The translations under genes and the position numbers were made by a program. A model generated the notes under the pieces. The model was not told where the DNA came from. It saw only the letters and a program-made list of their open reading frames with translations, and ran no database searches. A stretch of DNA of 64,000 nt from Brassica napus. Lineage: Eukaryota > Streptophyta > Magnoliopsida > Brassicales > Brassicaceae. Below, one piece after another: positions 40,502 through 54,900 of this stretch (within the stretch, counting starts at the first letter, position 1; each line of letters starts with the position of its first letter). The DNA lies in contig NC_063452.1 in NCBI RefSeq assembly GCF_020379485.1, positions 8,101,065 through 8,165,064 on the forward strand. The letters run 5' to 3'.

Positions 40502-43500
40502 GGGGTTTTTGCAAATATGACTCAAAACTTGAAGTCAAACACAAAACTAACATTTTTTTTTTGGAATTTTGACTTGCCTCTTTCATCCCAAAAGTTCAGA
40601 TTATTCACGAAAATGTCATCACTTATTTTATTTTTTTTGAAAACGCATATTTTACTCTATCACCCTCATCTTCCTCAATTATTCACAATATTGTCATTGC
40701 CATCAATACACCAACCACCATGAACAACCAATTTGAATCTCTTAATGCATCTAAAAATTGATTTACACTCTTTATTTCTCAATTCTTATGAACTAAAAAC
40801 AACATCTCTTTCACTTTCTCTCCATATTCATCCAAAAAAACCCAAGATTTTGATTCTAATTTTTTTATGGTTCATAGAGAAATTGAAGCTTACGATTCTT
40901 GGTGGATCATTTTGGATGTTTGGAAAAGACTTATGTGTGCTAAAAAGTTATCTCACTGGTTGAAACAATGAAATCAACTTTTTTCCCAGATCTGTTCGTC
41001 CAGACGACTTACATGGAAGTCTTCTGGTCAATGCAGAGGTTAGTTTTGCAATTGACTTTTAAATGTGTTTTTATAGACGACTTACATGGAAGTCGTCTAT
41101 CTTTGTTTTAAAAAAAAATTCTAGACGACTTCCATGTAAGTCGTCTAGGGTAAACGGGTTAGGTTTCAATTTGACCGGATTGTGTCAGAAATTTTGTTTT
41201 TCCTGGACGACTTACACGTAAGACGTCCAGTAGAAAATTAAAAAATCAATATTTTGTTATACCTAGACGACTTATATGGAAGTCGTCTCAGGTTAGTCCG
41301 TCCGACGACTTACATTGAAGTCGTTCATGATTTTATTTCGAGATTCTGGTCAAACCTTGCTTATCTTGGATGACTTCCATGTAAGTCGTCGGACGGACTA
41401 CTTCCGTGTAAGTCGTCTGGAAAAGTTCAAATTTCTGACACAATCCGGTCAAATGCAAAATTAACCCGATTTTCTTAGACAAGTGGTCTCGAGTTTTTTT
41501 TTAACAAACAAAGATGGACGACTTCCATGTAAGTCGTCTAGGTTAAAAATCAATTGCAAAACTAAGCTAAATGGACGACTTCCTAGAAGTCTACCAGACG
41601 ACTTCGTCGTCTACGTCAATGTTTAATAAACTTTCATTTTCTCTAAAACTATAAAGACTTTTTAATTTTTTTTTGTTAATTCATGTATATTAGTCAATAT
41701 TGGGCTACTGAATGAAATTTATAACTTAATTGGTGATATTTATGAGGTTAGCAACATTCATGTTTAGTAAAGTTTCTAACTAATTGATAAGACTTTTGTG
41801 GAAGTCTTCTACGTTAGTTTTTGTAATTTGTTAAGTAACTTTAAGATATGTTTATTTAATTTTCAAAAGTGTTAAGTAACTTCAAGAATATCAAGTAACA
41901 TGGTTTAATGTGTTTTTTCAGATCATAAGATATACTTTTTACTTTTGTATCTAATGAAAGTGTTCTAGCTTTGAACTTATGTAATGTTTTATCTTTTGTG
42001 AATTTGACTAAGTTTTCTTGAGAATTCTTCTCCCTTATTTGTAATAAATTTGATTAATTTTTTGTGTTATTGTATTTTGCTATTGAAGTTGTATCAATAA
42101 CTTCAATTATGTCAAGTAATTTTTGCAAGATAATATTGTGGAAAATGAACATATTTACCAAACTTTTTCATTAATATCTTTTCAAATTTACAAAAAAAGT
42201 CACAACTAAAGAAGTACACATGCAAATCACAAAACATACCACAAACAAAACTATTAAAAATCATTCCTCTACAAAGACAAGTTTAGACTCCACTTGATAT
42301 GGAAGAAGACCCCGTCAGAAGACTTCCTGGAAGTCGTCTGGAAGACTTCTTTGAAGTCGTCTGGAAGATTTCCTGGAAGTCGTCTGGAAGTCTTCCTGGA
42401 AGTTTTCTAGCGCATTATATTTTAGAAGACTTTTGAGAAGACTTCACATAGGTCTTCCAAAGTCTGATACAGATCTAAAAAACATGTATATCAAACCTAG
42501 ATCTGAAAAACATGCATATCATATCAAAAAACGTTCAAATGACTTAAAAACAGAGAAAATAAGTGGAAAATTAGATAGACATACTTTTATAGAACACACA
42601 AAGTACATATCCAAGTGGAAGATGAGAACCATCTGATTAAAAACCTGCAACAAAAAGATAGATTAGTGAGAAAGACATGAGACAAAAATGAAAAATTCAT
42701 ATAAAGTTTAGTGTTTTCAAGCCAAAGAGATTGGAGTGGGTTTGGAGAGTTTTAGTTTGAGAAAAAGTTATGAACTTTATGCAACAGGAGGTTACCATAT
42801 GAAGAAAAATCAGACATAAAAACTTACCAAAACGCTAAGATCTATTATGAAGGGGAGATATGGGAGAAGACTCCGTCAGAAGACTTCCTGGAAGTCGTCT
42901 GGAAGACTTCATGGAAGTCGTCTCGAAGCCTTCTAGCCCAGAAGTCTTCCACATCTGAAAAACCCGCATATCCAAATCCAGATCTGAAAAATCTGAATCT
43001 CCAAAAACGTTCAAAAGGCTTAAAAACAGAGAAAATGAGTGAAAGATTAGATAGATATACCTTTATAGAACACAAAAAAAAATACATATCTAAAATTAAT
43101 AAATCTACCTTTAAATGAGAGGAAGATGAGTACCATATGATTAAAAACCTGCAAAAAATATAGATTAGTAATAAAAACATGAGACAAAACTGAAAAATTC
43201 ATATAACGTTTTGTGTTTTCAAGTCAAAGAGATTTGAGTGGGTTTGGAGAGTTTTATTTTGGGAAAAAATAAGAAATTTATACAACAAGAAGTTACCAAA
43301 TGAAAAAAAATCAGACAAAAAAATTTACCAAAACGCTCAGGTCTATTATGAAAGGGAGACTTCGTCAGAAGACTTCCATGAAGTCCAGACGACTTCCAGG
43401 AAGTCCAGACGACTTCCATGAAGTCCAGACGACTTCCATGAAGTCCAGACGACTTCCAGGAAGTCTAGACGACTGAAATAGAAGTCGTCTGGAAGACTTC

Positions 43501-44682
43501 ATGGAAGTCGTCTAGTGCATTATATTTTAGACGACTAACATGTAAGTCGTCCCAAAAGTCTTACAGATATGAAAATCCTGCATATCAAATCCAGATCTGA
43601 AAAACCTGCATATCCAAAAACGTTCAAATGACTTAAAAACAGAGAAAATGAGTGAAAAATTAGATAAATCTACCTTTATAAAACACACAAAAATACATAT
43701 CTAAAATTAATAGATCTACCTTTAAGTGAGTGGAAGATGAGTATCATTTGATTAAAAACCTGCAAAAAAAAGATAGATTAGTAAGAAAGACATGAGACAA
43801 AACTGAAAAATTCATATAAAATTTGGTGTTTTCAAGTCAAAGAGATTAGAGAGAGGTTGAAGAGTTTTAGAGTGATGAACATTACATTTTTGTTGCAGCC
43901 ATTTGAGAGCAGGAGAGAGAATGTATAAATTTTTCTTTATATAGGGAGACAAAAAATCCAATTAGGTAAAATATTTTTGATTCAGACGACTTCCTAGTCG
44001 ACTTACTTGAGTCGTCCAGAACACTTTAATATTTTTAGCGGGAAATTAAAATATTTTTAGTGGGAAACTAAAATAGAAAACTTCCTAGACGGGAAAATAA
44101 TTATTTTAAAAATTTTAGGCGTAAATATTTGGACGACTTACATGTAAGTCATTTGTTTTAATTTCTTCACCAAACGACTGAAATGTAAGTAGTCTCGACC
44201 CTAAACATAACCCCTAAACTTAATTAACTAACTAAACACTTCATAAAATCAAATTAAACTTCGAAAGTGTTTACTATACACAAAAATAAACATGTATAGG
44301 TAAAAAATTAATTTTTCAAAAAAACATTCAAGCTTTCCAAAATCTAACAGTATACATACAATACTACAACATATGTTGCCAAACCCTAGACCAAAGAATA
44401 CCTTGATTCACTACCTACACTCATCTATGTTGAAAACAATTCAGTTTTGTTATATTTTAATTTATATCACTTAAAACTGTTTATAATTACATGATTTTAA
44501 TTTTTTGCTTATCAAAATATTTTTTTAAAAATTTATAAATTATTTTTAAGATCAGCTACACCAGAAGACTTACTTTGAAGTCGTCCAGACGACTTCCAAC
44601 ATCTCAGACGACTCAGACGACTTACTAGGGCTATATTCGTAAAAATGGCTTCTGTTTTTTTGTTTGGTCACAACGGGCTGGA
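40502..44682. mobile_element. Mutator-like non-autonomous element, copy 2 (right end broken)
   Basis: The left terminus GGGGTTTTTGCAAATATGAC and internal parts match copy 1. It has a fold-back (about 41003-41600), then an internal unit containing AGATCTGAAAAACCTGCATA and AATTCATATAAAG repeated about three times (about 42300, 42880, 43380), then the right arm up to TTTGGTCACAACGGGCTGG (44682), where homology to copy 1 stops. The missing terminal part appears again at 46391-47295 beyond a satellite block. No transposase. Confidence 0.7.
41003..41600. repeat. fold-back of copy 2
   Basis: Palindromic GACGACTTACATGGAAGTCGTC units arranged in two mirrored arms around about 41335, equivalent to the fold-back in copy 1 but shorter and diverged. 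Confidence 0.65.
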
Positions 44683-45117
44683 TTGATTAGAACTCCAATC
44701 AACAAATAACATATTATTTTTAATCAACACATAATGGAGCAAGGTTATTTCCAGAACATGACACCTCAGCTTTAAAAATGACTGAGAGATTGACATGTCA
44801 TAAACTGAAAAAACTTGAATAACCAATCTGCTTATTTTGTTTGTACACGTCAATTCTTCTCCACTGAGTCTCTTTACTTCGCTTCTCTTTCTTGCCTATG
44901 CATCCTCACGAACCTTCTCTTCTCCATCCTCTTCTCCTTCGCGAGGTGGATACAGGTGATGAAAGAGACCACCGTTACGCTCCGCGAATCACCACCACGA
45001 GCACCACTGCATTTGGTCTGTTGTTGATGCGTCTCCGGGCATGAGAGAGAGAAAGGTGACGACGGAGACAAAGTGGAGACGGGTAATGATTGAGTCCACC
45101 GTCTGCTTATGTTGTTG
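44683..45117. other. non-repetitive segment, possible captured gene scrap
   Basis: Between the broken Mutator-like arm and the satellite. At 44870-45110 it is GC-richer, CT-rich and coding-like on the plus strand (ETTVTLRESPPRAPLHLVCC) but gives no family match and has no start or splice evidence. Confidence 0.3.
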
Positions 45118-46391
45118 CTCATAGGAGTTAGGATGAAGAAGTTATCCCACTTTCAAATCAGGTTATCCCAGTTTTCCTGTTTGGGAATATGACAACTTCC
45201 TCGTCATTCTAATCTAATCAGAATGAATCGCGATGTAAGAAGTTGTATTTGGATACATAAAGTAATAGAGAATCACCAGGAAGTTGAATGAATCTTATAG
45301 GAGTTAGGATGAAGAAGTTATCTCACTTTCAAATCAGGTGATCCTAGTTTTCTTGTTTGGAAATATGACAACCTCCTCGTCATTCTAATCAAACAAGAAT
45401 GAATCGCGATGTAAAAAGTTGTATTTGGATACATAAAGTAGTGGAGAATCACCAGGAAGCTGAATAATTCTCATATGTGTTAGGACGAAGAAGTTATCCC
45501 ACTTCCAAATCAGGTGATCTCAGTTTTTCTGTTTGGGAATATGACAACTTCCTCGTCATTCTATTCAAACCAGAATGAATCGCGATGTAACAAGTTGTAT
45601 TTGAATACATAATGTAGTGGAGAATCACCAGGAAGTGAAATAAATTTCATATGAGTTAGGATGAAGAAGTTATCCCACTTTCAAATAAGGTGATCCCAGT
45701 TTTCCTGTTTGAGAATATAACAACTTCCTCGTTATTCTAATCAAACAAGGATGAATCACAATGTAAGAAGTTGTATTTTGATACATAAAGTAGTGGAGAA
45801 TCACCAGGAAGTGGAATAAATCTCATAGGAGTTAGATTGAAGAAGGTATCCCACTTTCAAATCAGGTTATCCCAGTTTTCCTGTTTGGGAGTATGACAAC
45901 TTCCTCTTCATTGTAATCAAACCAGAATGAATCGCGATGTAAGAAGCTGTATTTGGATAATTAAATTTGTGGAGAATCACCATGAAGTGGAATAAATCTC
46001 ATAGGAGTTAGGATGAAGAAGTTATCCCACTTTCAAGTAAGGTGATCCCAGTTTTCCTGTTTGGAAATATATCAACTTCCTCGTCATTCTAATCAAACCA
46101 GGATGAATCACGATGTAAGAAGTTGTATTTTAATACATAAAGTACTGGAGAATCACCAGGAAGTGGAATAAATCTCATAGGAGTTAGGATGAAGAAGTTA
46201 TCCCACTTTCAAATCAGGTGATCTCAGTTTTCCTGTTTGGGAATATGACAATTTCCTCGTCATTCTATTCAAACCAGAATGAATCGCGATGTAAGAAGCT
46301 GTATTTAGATACATAAAGTAGTGGAGAATCACCAGGAAGTTGAATAAATCTCATAGGCGTTTGGATGAAGAAGTTATCCCACTTTCAAACT
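45118..46391 (+). repeat. 176-bp tandem satellite, CentBr-like centromeric repeat
   Basis: Seven complete monomers and a partial one. The marker GTTAGGATGAAGAAG (or its variants) occurs at 45127, 45303, 45479, 45655, 45831, 46007, 46183 and 46359, a spacing of exactly 176 bp every time, with base substitutions but no net length change. Each unit also has CTTTCAAATCAGGTGATCCC, GTTTGGGAATATGACAACTT and ATGAATCGCGATGTAAGAAG. The period and, from memory, the sequence are those of the Brassica centromeric satellite CentBr. Confidence 0.85.
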
Positions 46392-47295
46392 AGTGAGAAA
46401 TATATGAGCCAAAAACAATAAAATTTGGTGTTTATAAGTTCAAAGAGATTAGAGAGAGGTTGGAGAGTTTTAGAATGAGGAACATATCATTTTTGTTGCA
46501 GCCATTAGAGAGGAGGAGAGAGAATGAGTAAATTTTTCTTTATATATGGAGACAAAAAATTCCAATAAAGTTAAATATTTTCGATCAGAAAACTTGCTAG
46601 AGAACTTACTTGTAAGTCACCCAGAAAACTTCAAAATTTTTAGCGGGAAACTAAAATATTTTTAGCGGGAGTTAGAAGACTTTCAGAGAAGTCTTCTAAT
46701 CGCTACTCTAAACATAACCCCTAAACTAAATTAACTAACTAAACACTTCATAAAATCAAATTAAACTTAAAAAGTGTTTACTATACACAGAAATAATCAC
46801 ATATAGGTAAAACTTTAGTTTTTCAAAAAAACATTTAAACTTTCCAAAATCTAACCCTAAGAATACATACAATACTACAACATATGTTGTTAAACCCTAG
46901 ACAAAAGAATATCATGATTCACTACTTTCACTCATCTATGTTGAAAACAATTCAATTTTATTATATCTTAATTTATATCACTTAAAACTATTTATAGTTA
47001 CATGATTTTGATTTTTCGCTTATCAGAATATTTTTTACAAAATTTATAAATTATTTTTAAGATCAACTATACCAGACGACTTCCGTAGACGTCGTCCAGA
47101 AGACTTAACATAATCCCAGAAGACTCAGAAGACTTAGCGGGAATATATTCGTAAAAATGAGTTCTGTTTTTTTGTTTGGTCACAAAGGGTTGACTGTAAT
47201 TTCACAAAGTTTTTATGTTACTTTTGCGTTTGATTCAAGTTTGGGTATATTTTTGCAATCAAAATCAAGTTTTGAGTCATATTTGGTAAATCTCT
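46391..47295. mobile_element. right arm of a Mutator-like element (same family as copies 1 and 2)
   Basis: Matches the last third of copy 1 from TAGTAAGAAATACATGAG-type sequence through ATATTCGTAAAAATG to the terminal TCAAGTTTTGAGTCATATTTG. The end is diverged (GGTAAATCTC). The following nine bases resemble those before 40502 (TTTGTAATA against TTTATAATT, 7 of 9), which suggests that 40502-47295 is one old insertion later split by the satellite. Confidence 0.6.
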
Positions 47296-47449
47296 TTTGT
47301 AATAATATAATTAGTCATAATTTTTTTGAGAGACTCGTTTATGATGTTCTGATATTTTTTCATTAAAAAAAGATGTGTTTTCTTACAAAGATTTGCAAAT
47401 GTCCAAAAAGGAAATTTTCAAAGGAAATGTTGGAAACAAGGTTAGCGAA

Positions 47450-48739
47450 TTATTCAGATTCACTTGATAAGTCATAGATGCTGATTGTTGGATTTGGCGT
47501 CGCCAAAATTCCACAAAGAAACGAAGATTCTACATTTTGGCTATACATATCGATACAGCCACTGCATTCGGATGCCTTACGGGTCCTTTGAGTTCTTAAG
47601 TCAAACACACGGATCCTATCAAAGACGCCACTAGGTTCAATGAACATAACGCAGTTTCTTATCATACCCGGCAGCTCATTTGCCGAATAGCAGAGATTCC
47701 AGTCATGCTCATACCCAAGAAACACTACTCGGTCCTCTAAGTCATCAATCGGAACCCATCTCTTGTTCTGGCCTTCCTCTTCGAGCCTAAACAATTTGAA
47801 CCATGTATGCATATATTCATGACCATAAGCCCCTGGCGTGAATCTCTGCACAAGCAAGAGCTCTTCTCCTGAGATAACCAATCTCTCGTCAAAAGACTCA
47901 TGAGACTGTGTGACTGAGAGGATCTCAGTAACTAGCTTGGAGGGGTCGATAACGAAGACATGTCCCCGTCCACTCATATCAACAACATAAACCTCTCCTT
48001 TAAATAAGACCATATCTCGATATGATTTAAACCGACCCTCCATTTTAATCCATACCTTGTCACAACTTCTATACATCATTAAATCACCAAAGACTCCAGC
48101 TACTATTGCAAATTCCCTATCATCTTTGCTATCCAATGGAAGAAATGCAACTCGTATAGCATAACTCTGACGTCGTGTTCTAGAACGTCTCGTTGTTATA
48201 GCGTAAAACCTTATCTATATAAAAGATTGTCTATAACAATGAGAATCATCTTATAACCAATCAAATTACCAATAATGACACAGAACTATTCTTTCAGAAA
48301 AAATAATGATAAAGATAAAAACAGAACCGACCTTGTAGTAGTGACCCAAGGGGATGATCTGGCAGCTAAGGGTGTTTAGAATAATCCCAGATTTACTTGC
48401 CAATCCATAATCTGTAAAAGGAGACAGCAACTTCTGTTTACCAGATTTCCTCTCGCTCGTGCCTACCAGCATATAATCAATACCAAAGGGAGTCTGGAAT
48501 CTCAAAAGGAAAACTGGAATCTTTTCAAGCATGCACTGTGTATCGACTTCAAACCGAGGGTCATGGTTGAAAGCAGGAAGAAGGCAACTAACGCCTAAGC
48601 CAAGCTTATAGCTGGGAAGAGATATGGCCGATCGCCACGAGCTGCAGACAGAGCGGAAGTGAACAATCTCAAAACATGTCTCAAAACAACCATTGATTCG
48701 TTCCAACAAGTCTTTGTGAAGCAGCGACCAGTCTGCCAT
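47450..48739 (-). CDS. F-box/DUF295 protein, SKIP23-like (copy 3)
   Basis: Two exons, 48739-48332 and 48214-47450, with a 117-bp intron (GTCGGT...TATAG) at the same position and phase as in copy 1, giving 390 residues. F-box: MADWSLLHKDLLERINGCFE and RSVCSSWRSAISLPSYKLG. DUF295: MMYRSCDKVWIKMEGRFKSY, VYVVDMSGRGHVFVIDPSK, RLEEEGQNKRWVPIDDLEDR, YSANELPGMIRN and a short acidic end (SIYDLSSESE). It is clearly more diverged than copies 1 and 2 are from each other, so it predates their duplication. No lesion is seen. The predicted role is a substrate receptor in an SCF ubiquitin ligase. Confidence 0.85.
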
Positions 48740-48966
48740 GGTTAGATCCGCAGTATGGAAAGAGTTCTACTTTAAAGAATTGAAGGTCTTTTGATTATGT
48801 TTTCAGCCTTAATCCTTAAATCTATAATTTTATTTGAAAACTGAATTTGATTATTTGTCATGTTCACTGTGATTCTAGATAATTTTGTTTATTTGTCATA
48901 TTTGAATATTTTTCACTAGAAGTTTTGTCCGTACATGCGAGCATAGTTATCTAATAAATATTAGAG

Positions 48967-51243
48967 TCGGCCCAGGCTACGTCCGTATTTTTTATTTAAA
49001 TATTAATTATAATCATATATTTATGTTATTTTGATATATAAATATATATAAATAGAAGTAGCTAGATAATTATAAAATTATTTTTAATTATTTATTGTTT
49101 TCTTTCTTATGAATTTCAATTAACCCAATTTCTTACAATAAAATTTTCCGTTGGTTTATTTATTGAATGAAACTTGTGTAGCTTAAAATTATGCATGCAT
49201 TTAAGCTGAATCGAATTTAAACTAAAAAGTAAATCTGGTTATGTTATGTCGTTTTTCTTTGAAACAAAAGACTCAAAAGAAAAGACCCAATGGGAATAGA
49301 ACGCATTGCTTCCTGTCTATTTCCCTTTTAAGTTTAAAATGTGTATCTCATATCTCACCAACACGCATGTCTCTACGTGTGTATGGCACTTCCATTCATG
49401 TTAATTCCCAATAACTAATTAAAAAATGAAATAAAAACCTTTGATTGCATCCCTTATCATCTTATGATTCGTTCGGAGCAATCTTTGCTTTGATGATATC
49501 TATATTTCTTTGGACAAAAAAAACTATATTTCTCTCTTGATCGAGTCATAGTGGAATTGAGAAACCGATCTGATTTACTCGCCACTGCTTAAACTGTGGA
49601 ATATTTTTATTAATTGGCTCGATTTTCTTTTTTAACCTCTTCAGTGTTGTTGCTCATCATCCTCTTCCCTTTGCCTCTTCTTACTCTGCAAAACCCATCG
49701 CCAATAATTTTAAACTCTTGAATGTTATTGAGTTACCGGAGGTGGCGGCGAAATGAACCGTCACCGTTGATATCGCCTCCAACCAAGGCGAAGTCAGTAG
49801 CATCCAGAAACTCACGGTATGCTCCTTCTTTTCCTTCTCGTTTCAAAAGTTTCAGTCTTTACATATGTTTTCATTATAGTGACTATCTCTCTGTATTTGG
49901 GTTATATCACGGTGTGAATAAAAAACCCACTAAACCATAAACAATTATGAAACGCAGCAGCCACATCAAAAGTTAATGGATGAGTTTTAGGCAAAGAAGA
50001 CAGGTGTCACACTCACAATCAACGACTTTATGACGTGGCGCAACAGGAGGGAGGCAAATATTTTTTTTTATATATAAATTTATTAATAAATATATTATTA
50101 GTTTAAAGATCAAAAAAATAAATAAAACAATAAATTTATACTATTTTATGAATCTTTCAATTTCTTAATTTTTACTGATTTAAAAATATTATTTTGGATA
50201 ACAACACTAATATCTTGTAAATATGTTTTTATCTTGAACAAATTTTTATTATATTAATTTATAAACAATGATATAATTAAATAAACAAATATATAATTGT
50301 TAATATAAAGTGATGTTATTAAACCAAATTCTAGGAATTAGCATAACCTACAAAATCTCAAAATAAATCAAAAGCAAAAGAATGTTAAACTAAATTCAGC
50401 ATTACATATTATATTAGTCAAAGTAAATAAGAATATTGATATATGAATAATTATTTTGTGAAATACTTTCTATAATAATTGAATAAACACTCAAGCAGAA
50501 CAACTATGTTGACAAACAAAAAAATTAATATGTAATGTATATTTGAGGAAATTTTAATTTAAACAAAGTTATAATTCTTTAAAACTCTTGAAACATTAAA
50601 ATTAAATAAAGTAAATTTTAAATTTTCATAAATATAAGGTACTTGTTGTAAAAACCATATTTTGAAAATATTGTTTTTTGAAAATTATTCTTACAACTGG
50701 ATGATAACAATAAATATTTAATAAAAATAAAAACAAAGAAATATTAAATTTTTAGCTTAAATAACAAATACAAGTTATTCTTGCAACTGAATGATAAGAA
50801 TAAAAATGAAAATATCACAAAAATCATGTTAACAAACAAATATATATCAAATATATTGTTATTGTTTATATACTTCTTTTTAGTATTTTAATACTAAAAT
50901 AAATTTAATAATTTTTAAAAATATGCCATGACATATTATGTTTACAAACAAATATCAATCAATTTTTTTTTATTTTGTATAAAACTATTTATAATATTTT
51001 AGTATAATGATAAATCTAATTATGATATGTGTATATATATATATAATACTAATTATAAAAATAAATAAAAAAGAAATAAAGATGTAGATAAACACAAAAT
51101 AAATACATGGAATTATCTTCTTCTTCTTTCAAAAACGTTTTCCATTTTTTTTTAGATATTTTATAATATTAGTTTGTAATTGAATTATATAATTTATCTA
51201 TTAGATATTAAAACTTTAATTAGTCAAATTAAAATTAAAATTG
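48967..51243. other. AT-rich Helitron interior with one exon-like scrap
   Basis: Mostly AT-rich. A GC-richer patch at about 49650-49820 (CCGGAGGTGGCGGCGAAATG, followed by CACGGTATGC, a possible splice donor) may be a captured gene piece; no family is recognised. Confidence 0.35.
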
Positions 51244-51512
51244 TGTTGTGAATGAAGAGGGGAACTTTTGTGTATTATTAGGTCGACCAACTGGTCTTTA
51301 TATACATATGGTAATGACGGTCTAAGTACTGGATCGACATGAGATCGTACTTATCCTTAACTAGATAATGACTAGCAATACGTAAGATAAACATCAACTC
51401 TAATGTAGATAAACACAAGAGTAGATAGGCGCCAGTATGATCCTGCGGATGGGCTTGGCCCGTCCTGCTACACGGGCTGATAAATGGGTCGATCACTAAA
51501 TGGTTTATAACA
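51244..51512 (-). repeat. 3' LTR of the Copia element
   Basis: 269 bp. On the minus strand it is preceded by the purine tract ATCAAGGGGGAG (51513-51524), the probable polypurine primer site. Confidence 0.92.
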
Positions 51513-51963
51513 CTCCCCCTTGATCGACACATCCGGTCAAGGTTCATTCATGCTTTGGATGTTGCCTCATTAAAACCTCTCTTGACAAACCCAAAACCCA
51601 ATGTGGTAAAAGGGAAAACAAGACAGGAAAAAGAGTACAACACATGAACTCCCCCTGATGAATGCATCACCGAAGATCCTTCAGTCGACGCATGCCTATC
51701 TTCCATATGAGCTTCTTGAACGTTGAGGTTGGTAGTGACTTGGTGAAGAGGTCGGCTGAATTCTAACTCGAACGGACTTGCAATACTTGGACCTCTCCTG
51801 CCTTCTGAAGCTCGTGTGTAAAGAAGAACTTAGGAAGAATATGTTTCGTCCTATCTCCTTTAATGTATCCATCCTTAAGTTGTGCGATGCATGCTGTGTT
51901 ATCCTCGTATAGGATGGTCGGTGGATCATTTCCTTTGATCATACCACAAGTGGTACGAATATG

Positions 51964-54900
51964 CTATGTCATGGATCTCATCCATACACTCTCAAGGCTG
52001 GCTTCATGCATGGCTAATATTTCTGCGTGGTTAGAGGATGTGGCTGCCATGGTCTGCTTCATGGACCGCCAGGATATAGCTGTCCCACCGTGTGTAAAAA
52101 CATAACCAGTCTGAGATCTAGCATAATGTGGATCAGAGAGATAACCTGCATCAGCAAAACCAACTAAATCTTCCTTAGATTTGTTAGTAAACATAAGACC
52201 CAAGTCTTTCGTTCCTTGTAGGTAACGAAGTATATGTTTAATCCCGTTCCAGTGCCTTTGGGTCGGACATGAGCTGAACCTAGAAAGTAAGTTCACAGCA
52301 AAGCTGATGTCTGGTCGTGTGTGGCCAGCTAAATATATCAGAGCTCCTATGGCACTGAGATAAGGCACTTCGGGACCAAGGACTTCCTCATTTTTCTTCT
52401 TCGGACCAAATGGGTCAGTGTCCGGACCAAGACTTCTCACGACCATGGGGCTAGTCAATGGGTGAGACTGGTCCATATTAAATCTTTTGAGTACTTCTTT
52501 TGTATATGCCTTTTGATGCACAAGAATTCCATCTTTCATATACTCAAGTTGCAATCCCAAACAAAACTTTGTTTTTCCAAGATCTTTCATCTCGAATTCT
52601 TTCTTGAGATATTCAACAGTTTGAGAAATTTCTCCAGAGGTTCCTAGGATATTTAAATCATCTACATATACTGCAATGATTATAAAACCCTTATTGAACT
52701 TCTTTATGAATATGCATGGGCAGATCTGGTCGTTTTTGTATCCTTCTTTCAGGAGATATTCGGACAGTCTATTGTACCACATTCGACCTGATTGCTTTAA
52801 TCCATAAAGAGACTTGTTCAATCTGATACAATGTTGTTCTCGAGAACTCTCTTTGTTTTTCAATTCAATACCATCTGGAATTTTCATGTATATCTCATTA
52901 TCCAGTGGACCATATAAGTAGGCAGTTACAACATCCATTAACCGCATATCAAGACCTTCTCTTACAGCCAGACTTATTAGAAATCTTAAGGTCGTAGCAT
53001 CCACCACAGGGGAATAAGTTTCCTCATAATCTATTTCTGGTCTTTGTGAGAATCCTTGTGCAACAAGTCGTGCTTTATATCTCACAACTTCTCCTTTCTC
53101 ATTTTTTTTCTCACAAAAACCCATTTGTATCCCACTGGTTTTATGTTGTGAGGTGTCCGGATGATCTGTCCAAACACTCCTCTCTTTTTCAGTGATTCTA
53201 ACTCCACATTAATGGCTTCTTTCCATTTCAACCAATCTGGTTGTTGCATACATTCTAGTATAGATGTGGGTTCTAGATCCTTATTATCCATCAATTCGAC
53301 TGCTACATTATAAGCAAATATATCACTCATGTCGACATGTTTCCTGTTCCATTTCCTTCCAGACATGACATAATTTATTGAGATCTCATTATTGTCAGGA
53401 ACTTCATTACCTTGATTCTTAGCGTCCCAAGTATCTTTGGTGGTACATGAGTTTCCTTTTCCATGTCTAGAGTTTCCACTTTGTCGGATTTCTTTGCACT
53501 CTTTCTTTTCCGAACTTCTTTGTCTTTGGAACCTACTGGTCTACCACGTTTCAATTGTGGTTTAGACGTAGTAGCACCCTGATTATGTCCATCACGGACA
53601 TCAAGTCTTATTGGTGCATTTGCAGCTGGTATGTATGACTTGGTTACTCTATTTGGGTCAGCAAAGATATCTGGCAATCTATTAACTAGCTCTTGAAGAT
53701 GTATAATCTTCCGGACTTCTAGATCACAATCTCTAGTCCGAGGATCATGCCATGTTAAGGATGTTTAATTCCATTTTATATCATGTACCAGCTTACCATA
53801 ATCTCCCCCTAATGCTGGATACTGGGATTCATCAAAATGACAATCCGCGAACCTGGCCTTAAACAAATCACCTGTTGTTGGCTCTAGGTACTTAATAATA
53901 GAAGGGAATCGTATCCAACATATACTCCCATCCTCCTCTGAGGTCCCATCTTTGTTCTCTGTGGTGGTGCTATAGGCACTTGGACGGCACATCCAAAAAC
54001 TCTTAGATGGGATATATCTGGCTCATGACCCGTTAGTAGTTGGGATGGCGAGTATTTGTGCTCACTAGATGGCCTGATGCGAATTAGCTCAGCTGCATGT
54101 AGTACTGCATGTCCCCAAGCTGATACTGGGAGTTTGGTATTCATTAAGAGTGGCCGGGCAATCAGCTGGATCCGTTTTATAAAGGATTCAGCCAGGCCAT
54201 TCTGAGTATGGACATGTGCTACAGAATGCTCCACACTTACCCCCATGGACATACAATAGTCATTAAAAGCTTGGGAAGTGAATTCACTTGCATTGTCTAG
54301 ACGTATAGTCTTTAATGGAAAATCTGGAAAATGTGCTCTCAGTCTTATTATCTGAGCCAGCAATCTTGCAAGTGCTAGATTACGAGTTGATAGGAACAAA
54401 CATGTGACCATCTTGTGGATGCATCAATCAGGACCATAAAATATCTAAATGTCCCACAGGGTGGGTGTATTGGTCCACAAATATCAACTTGTATTCTTTC
54501 TAGGAAATTTGTCACTTCCTTATTCACTTTGGTACGTGATGGCTTAGTAATTAGTTTCCCTTGTGAGCATGCTTCACATGTGATATTCTTAGGGATAACT
54601 CTTTTTGTTTTCAAACTGTGACCATTTGAATTTGATATGAGTTTTCGCATCATGTTCGAACCGGGGTGTCCCAGCCGATTGTGCCAAAGAGTGAACTCTT
54701 CTTTGAATTCTTTATTCAAGACGGCATTAGCCTCAACAAGACTGGTCTGGGCATAATAAAGACCAGTCCCACACGCAGGTATAGTCTCAAAGACTTTCTT
54801 ATTGCCTTGGGTGATTTTATAAATCTGTAGGAATTCTTTACTTCCTTCACCCATTGTTTCGATGTGGAAACCATTCAGTCTTATGTCTTTAAAGCTCAAT

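Noticed and set aside
44870..45110. Captured gene exon between transposon arm and satellite
   Set aside because: Coding-like composition only; no start, splice site or protein family could be supported, so it is listed only as a possible scrap.
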